Part shown: positions 30,887 through 39,080 of the stretch, piece after piece | Layout of the letters: every line of letters starts with the position of its first letter | How positions within the stretch are numbered: the stretch's first letter is position 1 | Source: Clostridia bacterium | Lineage (GTDB): Bacteria > Bacillota > Clostridia > UBA1381 > UBA9506 | Assembly: GCA_017415145.1 (NCBI GenBank) | Contig: JAFQJE010000019.1 | Coordinates: forward strand, 1 to 41,231 | Length of the DNA: 41,231 nucleotides | Reading direction: 5' to 3' | Made by a program: the position numbers and the translations under genes | The notes under the pieces: generated by a model | The model's database searches: none | The model's input: only the letters and a program-made list of their open reading frames with translations | Told to the model about the DNA's origin: nothing

Positions 30887-31906
30887 ATGGCAAAAATTGT
30901 AAAGATAGAATCCTGCAGCGATTATGAAAACTTAAATGATGCAGCAAAAGCTTTAGCAAATGGTGAATTAGTGGCATTTCCCACCGAAACAGTTTATGGT
31001 CTTGGAGCAAATGCATTAGATACTCAGGCAGTAAAAAATATTTTTATAGCGAAAGGCAGACCTCAGGACAATCCCTTAATAGTACACATTGCAGATAAAG
31101 AAAAAATTTATGAGCTGGTATGTGATGTGCCGAAGGAGGCTCGTAAAATCTTAGACAATTTAACACCCGGTCCTGTGACTGTGGTATTAAATAAAAGTGA
31201 CCTGGTCCCTGATGTGGTAACAGCAGGTGGAAAAACCGTCGCAATAAGAATTCCCGAATCTGAAATTGCAAGAGAACTGATAAGACGTGCAGGAGTTCCT
31301 GTTGCAGCACCCAGTGCAAACACCTCAGGAAAGCCCAGTCCTACGAAAGCTTGCCACGTGGCAGAGGATTTGGAAGATAAGGTCAGTTATATCATTGACG
31401 GTGGCAGTTGTCGTGTGGGACTAGAATCTACTGTTGTGGACCTGACCGTTACACCGCCTCAGATTTTGCGTCCGGGGGGAGTCACCCACGAGGAGTTGAG
31501 TGCTCTTTTGGGTGAAGTTGTGGGATATGCAGGGGGAACAAGCGAAAAAGAGGCTCCAAAAAGCCCCGGTATGAAATACCGCCACTACGCACCAAAGGCT
31601 AAAATGACAGTTTTTGAGGGCGAAAATATAGAAAAATGTATACTAGAAGAAATAAAAAAACATCAGGGAAAAAGAGTTTGTGTCCTTTGTGCGGGAGTTC
31701 GTGAGTACACCGATGTAATCAGTATAAATTGCGGGGACACCCCTGAAGATTATTCAAAACATCTTTTTGATGCATTGCGTTTTGCAGATAGTGAGGAATG
31801 TGATGTTGTTTTAGCAGAATTTCCTTTTAAAAGGCAAGGCATTACTGTTGCACTCTTTAACAGAATAAACAAATCCTGTGGAGGGAATGTGATAGAATGC
31901 AGATAG
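30887..31906 (+). CDS. tsaC: Threonylcarbamoyl-AMP synthase (Sua5/YwlC type)
   Basis: A 339-residue enzyme that makes threonylcarbamoyl-AMP from threonine, bicarbonate and ATP, the first step of t6A modification of tRNA position 37. The YrdC domain has VAFPTETVYGLGANALD, IFIAKGRPQDNPLIVHI, and APSANTSGKPSPT. The extra C-terminal Sua5 domain (from about residue 220; SPGMKYRHYAPKAKM linker) shows the long Sua5 form rather than short TsaC. The start at 30887 follows GGGAGG; the frame is open three codons further. The TsaD partner is two genes downstream, while tsaE and tsaB are not in the window. Confidence 0.95.
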   Translation: MAKIVKIESCSDYENLNDAAKALANGELVAFPTETVYGLGANALDTQAVKNIFIAKGRPQDNPLIVHIADKEKIYELVCDVPKEARKILDNLTPGPVTVVLNKSDLVPDVVTAGGKTVAIRIPESEIARELIRRAGVPVAAPSANTSGKPSPTKACHVAEDLEDKVSYIIDGGSCRVGLESTVVDLTVTPPQILRPGGVTHEELSALLGEVVGYAGGTSEKEAPKSPGMKYRHYAPKAKMTVFEGENIEKCILEEIKKHQGKRVCVLCAGVREYTDVISINCGDTPEDYSKHLFDALRFADSEECDVVLAEFPFKRQGITVALFNRINKSCGGNVIECR

Positions 31907-32334
31907 TAAAAATGACAAAAGAGCATATACCTGACATATTAAAGGTGGAATCAGAATGTTTTTCCGACCCTTGGAGTGAGGCAATGTTTCTAGAAGAAAT
32001 TTCAGGAAAGTTTTCTCACTACTACGTTGCAGAAATAGAAGGCGAGGCAATTGCCTATATGGGAATGTGGTCACTTTCAGGCGAGGGTCACATAACAAAC
32101 GTTGCAGTAGCAGGAAACCACAGAAGAAAGGGCATAGCAAAGTCTTTAATCGAGCACTTTATTGATATAGCACGAAAAGAAAACCTTGAATTCATGACCT
32201 TAGAGGTAAGAGCGTCAAATATTGCCGCAATTTCATTGTATGAATCCTTCGGTTTTACTCAGGTTGGCGTAAGGAAGAAATATTATGAAAATTCAGAGGA
32301 CGCCTTGCTTTTAACTAAATTTTTCGGAGAGTAA
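31897..32334 (+). CDS. rimI: Ribosomal protein S18 alanine N-acetyltransferase-like GNAT
   Basis: A 145-residue GNAT acetyltransferase. The acetyl-CoA motif is [21 protein letters not shown] (the R/Q-x-x-G-x-A loop), then [22 protein letters not shown] and the C-terminal [16 protein letters not shown], the RimI signature. RimI acetylates the S18 N-terminus; in Firmicutes rimI is nearly always linked to the t6A genes, as here. It overlaps tsaC by 10 nt and is followed by tsaD after 2 nt, so the three are translationally linked. Confidence 0.92.
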   Translation: MQIVKMTKEHIPDILKVESECFSDPWSEAMFLEEISGKFSHYYVAEIEGEAIAYMGMWSLSGEGHITNVAVAGNHRRKGIAKSLIEHFIDIARKENLEFMTLEVRASNIAAISLYESFGFTQVGVRKKYYENSEDALLLTKFFGE

Positions 32335-32336
32335 TT

Positions 32337-33344
32337 ATGGACAATCTTATTTTAGCAATTGAATCATCCTGTGACGAAACCTCGGCAGCAGTTTTAAAAA
32401 ACGGACGTGAGGTTAGGTCATGCGTGATTTCATCACAAATAGATATACACAAAAAATTTGGCGGAGTTGTGCCCGAGGTGGCATCGAGAAATCATATTTT
32501 AAACATTTCATCGGTGGTATCGGAGGCAATGGAAGAAGCAGGAGCAACTTATGACGATTTGTCTGCTGTTGCTGTTACCTACGGCCCCGGTTTGATCGGA
32601 GCACTCCTGGTGGGAGTGTCTTATGCAAAGGGAATCGCGGCTGCTAAAGGATTGCCGCTCGTTGCAGTTAATCATATTCACGGACACATTGCGGCAAACT
32701 ATATCACACATCCTAATTTAGAGCCACCCTTCGTGTGTTTGGTGGCATCAGGGGGACACAGTCATATACTGTATGTTAAGGATTATATGGAGTTTGAGAT
32801 TTTAGGAAGAACGAGAGACGACGCGGCAGGTGAAGCCTTTGATAAAATTGCACGTGTAATCGGTCTTGGTTACCCTGGGGGACCTAAAATTGAAGCCTTG
32901 GCAAAAGAGGGGCGTGACGATGCAATGAAATTCCCCCGTGTAGAATTTAGTGACGCTCCCTATGACTTCAGCTTTAGTGGAGTTAAAACTTCTGTTATAA
33001 ACTTTTTGCACACGAAAGAGCAAAAGGGCGAAGAAGTAAATAAGGCAGATATTGCTGCAAGCTTTCAGCGTGCGGTAACGGATGTTTTGGTTTCCCATAC
33101 AATCCGTGCCTGTCTTGATAGATGCGTGGACAAGGTAGTAGTTGCCGGCGGTGTAAGTGCAAATGGTGCTCTGCGTGAAGCGTTTGAGCGTGCTGCCAGC
33201 GAAAATAATTTAGAGCTATATTATCCTCAGCCTGTATATTGCACAGATAATGCTGCGATGATAGGCTGTGCAGGTTACTATAAATTTTTAAAAGGAGAAT
33301 TTGCCGATAGCGGATTAAACGCTGTTGCAAATCTTAAACTGTAG
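32337..33344 (+). CDS. tsaD: tRNA N6-adenosine threonylcarbamoyltransferase
   Basis: A 335-residue ASKHA-fold enzyme that transfers the threonylcarbamoyl group to A37 of ANN-decoding tRNAs, with TsaB and TsaE. It opens with [15 protein letters not shown]; metal ligands H113 and H117 are in [30 protein letters not shown] and [13 protein letters not shown] are further family motifs. Length is normal. It starts 2 nt after rimI with GGAGAG. Confidence 0.97.
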   Translation: MDNLILAIESSCDETSAAVLKNGREVRSCVISSQIDIHKKFGGVVPEVASRNHILNISSVVSEAMEEAGATYDDLSAVAVTYGPGLIGALLVGVSYAKGIAAAKGLPLVAVNHIHGHIAANYITHPNLEPPFVCLVASGGHSHILYVKDYMEFEILGRTRDDAAGEAFDKIARVIGLGYPGGPKIEALAKEGRDDAMKFPRVEFSDAPYDFSFSGVKTSVINFLHTKEQKGEEVNKADIAASFQRAVTDVLVSHTIRACLDRCVDKVVVAGGVSANGALREAFERAASENNLELYYPQPVYCTDNAAMIGCAGYYKFLKGEFADSGLNAVANLKL

Positions 33345-33379
33345 TCAATTGACTAACCTTCGGCGAAAGGAAGTGCATT

Positions 33380-34642
33380 ATGGACGAAAAAGAGTTTATG
33401 ACCAATGAGAGCACAAACGACACACCGGAAGAATTAAACAAGGAAAAACAGGCAGCAAGAGCGAAAATGGAAAACATTTTTGAGCAGATTTCTGAAATAA
33501 AAGCAGAAATGAAAGAAATGCCACCAAAGGAGACACAGGAAAAAGAGGAACTTCCCACAGAAATTGAGGTTCGTACTCTCACTACGGAATCTGATGCTGA
33601 AAAGGAAGAAAAAGAGCGTAAATTTATGGAAGAACGCACCCGAAAAAACAAAAGGATGCTCACCCGTGCGGTAATTTCTATTGCGGTTGCGGCGGCGGTC
33701 ATTTTTGGTGGGTATTTTTACGCAGATTACATTCCCAAGGGTCAGGGAGAAACTGTTGTTGTTACAATTCCTAAAGGCTCGGGAACTGTACGTATTGCCA
33801 GTGAACTTAAGAAAAATAACCTGATAAACTCAGAAGGCTTTTATCGTGTCATGTCAAGGCTTCGCGGCATTGACGGAAAATACAATTTTGGCAAATACGA
33901 AATAAAAAGAGGCTCAGGGTATGAAAAGATATTTAAAATTCTGACTCAGCCCAGCACCAACATTGACGCTGTGCGTGTTACAATACCTGAGGGATATGAA
34001 ATCTATAAAATAGCGGACTTGTTGGAAGAAAAAGGTCTTATTGACAAGGATAAGTTTTATTATTTAGTTGATTACGGCAACTTCGACTATGATTTTGTAA
34101 AAGAAATTCCCCAAAGACCGTCACGTCTTGAGGGGTATCTGTTCCCCGATACTTATGAGTTTGTGCCAAATGATGAATATGGCATTATAAATGAAATGCT
34201 GGGGAAATTTGAGCAGGTTTACTCAAAGTATAAAGATCAGGTGGCATCAACCGATATGACAATGGATGAAATCATCACCCTTGCGTCAATCGTTGAACGT
34301 GAAGCACAGGGAGATCACGACAGAAGTTTGGTGTCAAGCGTGTTTCACAACAGAATAAAGAGTCCTGATTATCCCTATCTTCAGTCCTGTGCAACTGTGC
34401 AGTACGTGCTGAAAGAAAGAAAACCTGTGCTGTCTGTAGCCGACACAAAAATTGACAGTCCTTATAACACCTATATAAATAAGGGATTGCCCATAGGTCC
34501 CATCGCATCTCCCGGAGAAAAGTCAATAGCTGCAGCAATTAATCCTGCAGAGTCGGATTATCTGTTCTTTGTGATGGGCAGTGACGGAAAACATCATTTT
34601 TCTACCACATTTAATGAGCATATACAGAATAAGAACAATTAA
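33380..34642 (+). CDS. mltG: Endolytic murein transglycosylase MltG
   Basis: A 420-residue membrane protein that cuts nascent glycan strands and so sets their length. A charged, coiled-coil cytoplasmic part fills residues 1-92, longer than in many homologues. One membrane helix lies at about 96-113. A LysM-like segment follows (GSGTVRIASELKKNNLI, IPEGYEIYKIADLLEEKGLI), then the YceG catalytic domain with EGYLFPDTYEF (251-261) and ASIVEREAQ (302-310), which holds the catalytic glutamate. The start follows AAAGGAAG. It is the last protein gene of the tsaC unit. Confidence 0.94.
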   Translation: MDEKEFMTNESTNDTPEELNKEKQAARAKMENIFEQISEIKAEMKEMPPKETQEKEELPTEIEVRTLTTESDAEKEEKERKFMEERTRKNKRMLTRAVISIAVAAAVIFGGYFYADYIPKGQGETVVVTIPKGSGTVRIASELKKNNLINSEGFYRVMSRLRGIDGKYNFGKYEIKRGSGYEKIFKILTQPSTNIDAVRVTIPEGYEIYKIADLLEEKGLIDKDKFYYLVDYGNFDYDFVKEIPQRPSRLEGYLFPDTYEFVPNDEYGIINEMLGKFEQVYSKYKDQVASTDMTMDEIITLASIVEREAQGDHDRSLVSSVFHNRIKSPDYPYLQSCATVQYVLKERKPVLSVADTKIDSPYNTYINKGLPIGPIASPGEKSIAAAINPAESDYLFFVMGSDGKHHFSTTFNEHIQNKNN

Positions 34643-34667
34643 TAGGATGGAAATATTTAGATGCAGA

Positions 34668-34748
34668 ATGGACAAACCGAACCGCAGGCATTGCCTGAGG
34701 GTTACCCGAAGGCGTACGGGTGTACGCCGAGAGGTGAGGTTTGTTCAT
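34668..34748 (+). ncRNA. Compact structured element after mltG: three stems and a possible pseudoknot
   Basis: An 81-nt segment starting 26 nt after the mltG stop is more GC-rich than its surroundings and folds well. P1 pairs ATGGACAAACC (34668-34678) with GGTTTGTTCAT (34738-34748), 11 pairs with one G-U. P2 is AACC/GGTT plus CAGGC/GCCTG (34680-34703). P3 is GGCGTA/TACGCC (34711-34728), and its loop CGGGT can pair with ACCCG (34704-34708), a pseudoknot. It could be a structured RNA at the end of the mltG transcript or a short palindromic repeat; the class is unknown. Two short overlapping frames (29 codons from 34661, 38 codons from 34647) lack ribosome sites. Confidence 0.5.
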
Positions 34749-34768
34749 AATCAAAAACATTAAAAATA

Positions 34769-34796
34769 AAAGAACTCAGCATTTGCTGAGTTCTTT
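34769..34796. terminator. Bidirectional terminator between mltG and the convergent small gene
   Basis: AAAGAACTCAGC-ATTT-GCTGAGTTCTTT, a perfect 12-bp stem with T-rich sequence on both strands. Confidence 0.8.
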
Positions 34797-34855
34797 CTTT
34801 AATTAAAAACATAAACAATCTTGTTTTTGATGGTCTGCGCCAAATATGACATCCT

Positions 34856-35176
34856 TTATGAATTTTTCAAAAATTCTTTTTCCATTTCCAACATATCTTC
34901 GAGCCAGTAGATGCCAATGTCTAATGCTGCCCACATGCTTGTACGCTCTGCTTTTTTTGTAAGCTTGGCACTGTCTATGCTGTCGCCACATTTCTCTAAA
35001 AGCTCGATAACGACTTTTTTTGCCATATCAAGGTCGTTTACCTTTTCTGATTCTAAAATCGTAAATCTTACAATAAAGTTTTCGTTAAAATCGCCGAAGT
35101 AAAGCACATTCCCGTCACGGAGTAAGGGCTTTTCGCGGTATATGAGTTTTTCTCTTTCTGTGATTGCTGCTGCCAT
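34856..35176 (-). CDS. Small protein of unknown function following ricT
   Basis: A 106-residue soluble protein I cannot assign. It begins MAAAITEREKLIYREKPLLRDG, then NVLYFGDFNENFIVRFTILESEKVNDLDMAKKVVIELL, an alternating strand and helix pattern, and ends in an acidic helix (YWLEDMLEMEKEFLKNS). It has no signal peptide or membrane span. GGAGGAATTAACATC precedes the ATG. It is the last gene of the dnaX-ricT operon, 19 nt after ricT. The order suggests a link to that operon, but no function can be inferred from position alone. Confidence 0.8.
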   Translation of the reverse strand: MAAAITEREKLIYREKPLLRDGNVLYFGDFNENFIVRFTILESEKVNDLDMAKKVVIELLEKCGDSIDSAKLTKKAERTSMWAALDIGIYWLEDMLEMEKEFLKNS

Positions 35177-35195
35177 GATGTTAATTCCTCCTATA

Positions 35196-36077
35196 TTAAT
35201 CCTTTTCTAATTCTTCTAATGCTTTTGCGTCAACGTCGCTCTCGTCATGTTTTGTGTGAGCACGCTGAGCGTTTTTGATTATTACAATATCTTCAACCTT
35301 AAAGTCGTTAACCACAGTTTCTTCTGAAGTCATTTTAACAGATACGATACCTTTTAAAAGCTGAGAGGCAATAACTGTACCTCTGCCCATTGGTGTATCT
35401 ACCAACGCACCTACATTAGGAGCTTTTTCGAGGAGAGCTTCGTATGCATCCTGCTCGTATTTTAAGCAACACATAAGTCTGCCACAGGTACCTGAAATCT
35501 TTGTGGGGTTCAGTGACAGCGACTGCTCTTTTGCCATTTTTATTGACACAGGCTCAAAATCTCCTAAAAACTGTGAGCAACAAAGAGGTCTGCCGCAAAT
35601 TCCCAACCCACCTAAAAGCTTAGCCTCGTCACGAACACCAATCTGGCGAAGTTCGATTCTTGTTCTGAACACTGCTGCCAAATCTTTAACCAGTTGTCTG
35701 AAGTCTACTCTGCCGTCGGCGGTAAAGTAAAACAGCACCTTACTGCGGTCGAAGGTGTATTCAACGTCAATCAAGTTCATTTCAAGACCGTTTGCTGCGA
35801 TTTTTTCAAGACAAATAGAAAAAGCATCACGCGCCTTTTTCTTGTTTTCTTCTGCGGTCTGTTGGTCTTGCTCTGTTGCTTTTCTTAAAATGCTCTTTAT
35901 CGGCATATTAAATTCTGCTTCGTCTATTTCCTTATCTGAAAGTACCACTGTTCCGTATTCAACACCGCGTGTTGTTTCGACGATTACTCCATCGCCTGGA
36001 CGAACGTCAATATCTTCAGGATTGAAATAGTATATTTTTCCTACGGGCCTAAATCTGATGCCCACTACCTTTGTCAT
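35196..36077 (-). CDS. ricT: RicT / YaaT, PSP1 domain protein
   Basis: A 293-residue PSP1-family protein. In Bacillus RicT (YaaT) joins RicA and RicF in an Fe-S complex that works with RNase Y on mRNA processing and affects sporulation and competence. The cysteine clusters are clear: C161, C166, C167 (GICGRPLCC) and C198, C203, C204 (TCGRLMCC). The PSP1 core includes VIVETTRGVEYGTVV and FYFTADGRVDFRQLVKDLA. The ATG lies inside the end of holB (29-nt overlap) after GGGAGG. holB-ricT linkage is a classic Firmicutes arrangement. Confidence 0.95.
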   Translation of the reverse strand: MTKVVGIRFRPVGKIYYFNPEDIDVRPGDGVIVETTRGVEYGTVVLSDKEIDEAEFNMPIKSILRKATEQDQQTAEENKKKARDAFSICLEKIAANGLEMNLIDVEYTFDRSKVLFYFTADGRVDFRQLVKDLAAVFRTRIELRQIGVRDEAKLLGGLGICGRPLCCSQFLGDFEPVSIKMAKEQSLSLNPTKISGTCGRLMCCLKYEQDAYEALLEKAPNVGALVDTPMGRGTVIASQLLKGIVSVKMTSEETVVNDFKVEDIVIIKNAQRAHTKHDESDVDAKALEELEKD

Positions 36078-37056
36078 GAAGGTCCTCCCATATACGCATT
36101 GTGGCTTCTGACACCGTTGCGTTAAAATTTAAATTTTGTTTAAGTGAAAGCTTTAAATTACTTAATTTATCAAAAGCTGAAATCAGCTGTTTTTTCGAAA
36201 TATTTTCAGTAAAGACGCGAATCTCAGAAATCCTGTCGGCAAACACACAAAGAGAATCTTTATGCGTTTTTACCATTACGCAATCCCGCAGAAAAGTCAT
36301 GAGATAATCAATAATTTCTGTGATGTTTTCTTTTTCTTCCGTCAAAAACTCTACCATCTCACGAAGTTTTAAAGAATTTTTCTTAAGATTTACGAGGGAT
36401 TGGATAGATTTTTCAATTCGTGTCTGTTTATCAGGATTTTGGCACAACTCGATTGCCGTGCCGATACTCCCCTGAGAAAGCTTTGCCAAAACGTTAGCAC
36501 GTTCAGGGGAAATATTGTAATTTCTTATAAGATAATCGCAAACAAGATTTGTGCCCAAAGGAAAGAATGACACTACCTGACTGCGTGAAAGCACGGTTGA
36601 TAGGAGTTTTTCCTTTGATGTGACACAGATAATGAATGTTACATATGAGGGTGGCTCTTCCAAAACCTTTAAAAGAGCATTCTGAGCTTCCACACTAAGC
36701 TCGTCCCCATACTCTATAATAAAAATTTTGCGTCGGGCGTTTCTGGGTTTTAAGAAAACCTCAGAAATTATCTGCTCACGTACATTGTCAACACCCACAG
36801 ACGCCCGGTCGCGGTCTTTTGTCAAAGTTATAATATCGGGCAGAGTGCCGGCAAGGGCCTGAACGCACAAAGGGCAACTCCCGCAGGCGTTGTTGTTCTC
36901 ACAAACAAGTGCCTGTGAAAATAATTTTGCACACAACTTTTTGCCCACGCCCTGACTTCCTTCAAAAACGTAGGCATTTGATATTCTGTCACAGGCGAGA
37001 GAACGCCCAAGACTTTCTTTTACTGTTTCGTGTCCTGTGAGACCTTCAAAAATCAT
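36049..37056 (-). CDS. holB: DNA polymerase III delta-prime subunit
   Basis: A 335-residue clamp-loader subunit. The P-loop-like motif GSQGVGKK (33-40) is followed by a four-cysteine zinc site (C52, C58, C61, C64). FIIEYGDELSVEAQNALLKVLEEPPSYVTFI is the conserved box VI-VII region and SRSQVVSFFPL the SRC-like motif. The start is an ATG that overlaps the darA stop as TGATG, with AGAAGG upstream. It belongs to the operon headed by dnaX. Confidence 0.95.
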   Translation of the reverse strand: MIFEGLTGHETVKESLGRSLACDRISNAYVFEGSQGVGKKLCAKLFSQALVCENNNACGSCPLCVQALAGTLPDIITLTKDRDRASVGVDNVREQIISEVFLKPRNARRKIFIIEYGDELSVEAQNALLKVLEEPPSYVTFIICVTSKEKLLSTVLSRSQVVSFFPLGTNLVCDYLIRNYNISPERANVLAKLSQGSIGTAIELCQNPDKQTRIEKSIQSLVNLKKNSLKLREMVEFLTEEKENITEIIDYLMTFLRDCVMVKTHKDSLCVFADRISEIRVFTENISKKQLISAFDKLSNLKLSLKQNLNFNATVSEATMRIWEDLHDKGSGHQI

Positions 37057-37385
37057 CAAACCTTCTCAAATCTTTCAACGTCAACAACAAATATTGTAGC
37101 ACCGCCTACTTCGATTTCAGCAGGGAATGACATATAGCCTGCGCTTGCACCGACATAGGGTTCAGCAGAAAATACAACCTGCTTGCGTTTTGCTGAGTGC
37201 TTTGACATAATATCAATAACTGTCTGCACCTTTTCTTCGTCTGTACCTACTAATAAGGTTACATTTCCAACTCTCAAAAAACCGCCGGTTGAGGCCATTT
37301 TTGTAACAGAAAATCCTTCCTTGTTAAGTTGTTTCATAACGGTATTAGCGTCGTCGTTGCTTACAATAGCAAATACAAGTTTCAT
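37056..37385 (-). CDS. darA: Cyclic-di-AMP receptor DarA / PstA (YaaQ family)
   Basis: A 109-residue PII-like signalling protein that binds c-di-AMP as a trimer. The sequence MKLVFAIVSNDDANTVMKQLNKEGFSVTKMASTGGFLRVGN with the TLLVGTDEEKV segment is typical of the family, and length is normal. Partners of DarA are still poorly known. It overlaps holB by 1 nt, as in Bacillus where yaaQ precedes yaaR-holB. An AGGACG ribosome site precedes the ATG. Confidence 0.95.
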   Translation of the reverse strand: MKLVFAIVSNDDANTVMKQLNKEGFSVTKMASTGGFLRVGNVTLLVGTDEEKVQTVIDIMSKHSAKRKQVVFSAEPYVGASAGYMSFPAEIEVGGATIFVVDVERFEKV

Positions 37386-37404
37386 AGTATCGTCCTGCCT
37401 TTCT

Positions 37405-38529
37405 TTATTTTTGTTCGTTGTAAATGTCTAATATAAATTCCCCTAATTTTTTTGCCGCATCGGGCTTTGCCAAAAGTTCAGCATTGTCCTTTAGCTGGCG
37501 TGCAATGTGGGGATAATTCATCAAAAGGTAAACTGCCTCGTCAACAGGGAATGTATCACTGACAGATAGAGCCAAACCGTGGTTTGTCATAAACTCCATA
37601 TTTCTGTCCTCCTGTCCCGGAATGGGGTTTGTGAGGATAAGAGGGAGATTTTTTGCCAAAGCCTCAGATGTGGTCAGTCCTCCCGGTTTTGTAATGATAC
37701 AATCACTACAGTCCATAAGCTCATCTACATTCGTCACATAACCGTAGGTTATAAGCTTTCTGTGAAGTTTGAGCTTTGAAACAGAAGCTTTGAGTCTTTT
37801 GTTATTTCCGCAAACAGCAATAATCTGAAAATCATCAGGGAGCTTATCAAGCTGCTTTATAATAGCTGTTGCGGCTTTTCCGTAGCCCATTGAACCCATC
37901 ATTACAAGCACTGTGTATTTTTGGTCAATGTCTAAAGAAGATCTTATCAGCGACTTGTCGCTATGCTTTGAAAACTTGGGACTGATAGGAATACCAAAAG
38001 GTAAAATCACCTTGTCGTTTCCCAGTTTTTTGATTGCCTGATAAGACAAAAGCTCCGAGGCTATGATGTAGTAGTCTGACTTAACCTGCTCCCAGAAGGG
38101 GTGTATGGTGTAGTCAGTAACTATTGATATTATGGGAGCGTCGATTTTATGACGCTTTGATATTCTGTTTAAGACCATTGTTGCCCAAACGTGAGTGGAA
38201 ACAATAATATCGGGACGATACTCTTCCAAAGACTTTAGTAGTCTGCGTTTAAAAGCATCTGCGATTAACTTGTTATATCGTGTCAGCTCGTCATCGTCTG
38301 AGGTTCTTGCGTCAAGCATGTCATATATGGCGCTGTATGCTCTTGGGAAAATTGTAGTAGAGAGAATATATCCCTTAGAGATAAGCTCCTTTAAGACTGT
38401 GTTAACGTTTTCGGCAACGTCTAATATTTTTGTTTCTACGTTTTCACATTCTGCAAAATAGTCAACCATGGCTTTCGCCGTCTGGTGATGACCGCCACCT
38501 GCGGGAACGGATAAAAACAGTACCTTCAT
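37405..38529 (-). CDS. Diacylglycerol glucosyltransferase-like protein (UgtP/MGDG synthase family)
   Basis: A 374-residue GT28-type glycosyltransferase. The N-terminal LFLSVPAGGGHHQTAKAM is the MGDG synthase motif, and the C-terminal half has the nucleotide-sugar site (MGSMGYGKAATAIIKQL, ITKPGGLTTSEALAKNLPLILTNPIPGQEDRN). Family members add glucose or galactose to diacylglycerol, making membrane glycolipids that may anchor lipoteichoic acid; the donor is likely UDP-glucose or UDP-galactose. AAAGAGGAAG precedes the ATG. It sits between ybaB and darA in the operon, an unusual insertion into an otherwise replication-linked group. Confidence 0.9.
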   Translation of the reverse strand: MKVLFLSVPAGGGHHQTAKAMVDYFAECENVETKILDVAENVNTVLKELISKGYILSTTIFPRAYSAIYDMLDARTSDDDELTRYNKLIADAFKRRLLKSLEEYRPDIIVSTHVWATMVLNRISKRHKIDAPIISIVTDYTIHPFWEQVKSDYYIIASELLSYQAIKKLGNDKVILPFGIPISPKFSKHSDKSLIRSSLDIDQKYTVLVMMGSMGYGKAATAIIKQLDKLPDDFQIIAVCGNNKRLKASVSKLKLHRKLITYGYVTNVDELMDCSDCIITKPGGLTTSEALAKNLPLILTNPIPGQEDRNMEFMTNHGLALSVSDTFPVDEAVYLLMNYPHIARQLKDNAELLAKPDAAKKLGEFILDIYNEQK

Positions 38530-38543
38530 AGTCTTCCTCTTTC

Positions 38544-38888
38544 TTAGAAAAGACCGGGGATATTGAGACCGCCTGTGATTGCACCCATACCTTCTTCTGC
38601 TGCTGATTCTATCTGACGGATTGCGTCATTTACTGCAACTGTAACCAAATCCTCCAGCATTTCAGTATCTTCAGGGTCTACGATTTCGGGGTCGATTGTA
38701 ATCTTTGTAATTTCCTTTGTTCCACGCATTTCTACCTTAACCTTGCCACCACCGGCAGAAGTTTCTATAACTTTTTCTTCTAATTCTTTCTGTACTCTTT
38801 CCATTTCCTCCTGCATCATCTGCACCTGACGCATTGCGGTATTCATTTTAACGCTTCCGCCACCTGTAAATTTATTTCCTTTTGCCAT
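38544..38888 (-). CDS. ybaB: YbaB/EbfC nucleoid-associated protein
   Basis: A 114-residue DNA-binding protein of the YbaB family, typically encoded between dnaX and recR. The helical hairpin QVQMMQEEMERVQKELEEKVIE and core GKVKVEMRGTKEITKITIDPEIVDPEDTEMLEDLVTVAVNDAIRQIE are diagnostic. The start at 38888 (MAKGNKFTGGG) fits the family best but has only a weak ribosome site; ATG at 38900 is the alternative. The stop of the small gene upstream is 1 nt from this ATG, so translation may be coupled. recR does not follow; a glycosyltransferase does. Confidence 0.93.
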   Translation of the reverse strand: MAKGNKFTGGGSVKMNTAMRQVQMMQEEMERVQKELEEKVIETSAGGGKVKVEMRGTKEITKITIDPEIVDPEDTEMLEDLVTVAVNDAIRQIESAAEEGMGAITGGLNIPGLF

Positions 38889-38889
38889 T

Positions 38890-39063
38890 CTAATTTCCAT
38901 AGCCTTTCTGCCCACAAATAGTAATTAAAGAAATTGTATACGCCTTTTTTGTGGGCTGATAAGGCGTATAATGGAAATTATGCACATCGCCGTTTCGTGT
39001 CCTTTGGGCACGGAAGCTCGGCGGTGCAATAAATTCCGCCGGAGGCATAACGTGATTTTTCAC
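38890..39063 (-). CDS. Small gene of 57 codons between dnaX and ybaB
   Basis: The 192-nt gap between dnaX and ybaB holds a frame from GTG at 39063 to TAG at 38890. GGAGG lies 9 nt before the GTG, right after the dnaX stop, and no other gene uses that strong site. The product starts MKNHVMPPAEFIAPPSF, is rich in Pro, Arg and Tyr and ends near CGQKGYGN. Its stop is 1 nt from the ybaB ATG. I recognise no family. The DNA also has strong inverted repeats (AACGTGA/TCACGTT, GCACCGCCG/CGGCG..GTGC, TATACGCCTT/AAGGCGTATA), so a structured RNA spacer is the alternative. Confidence 0.5.
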   Translation of the reverse strand: MKNHVMPPAEFIAPPSFRAQRTRNGDVHNFHYTPYQPTKKAYTISLITICGQKGYGN

Positions 39064-39080
39064 GTTGTATTTCCTCCAAG

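Noticed and set aside
34647-34763. Short basic peptide frame (38 codons) after mltG
   Set aside because: It lacks a ribosome site and coincides with a well-paired structure; kept only as an alternative in the structured-element entry.
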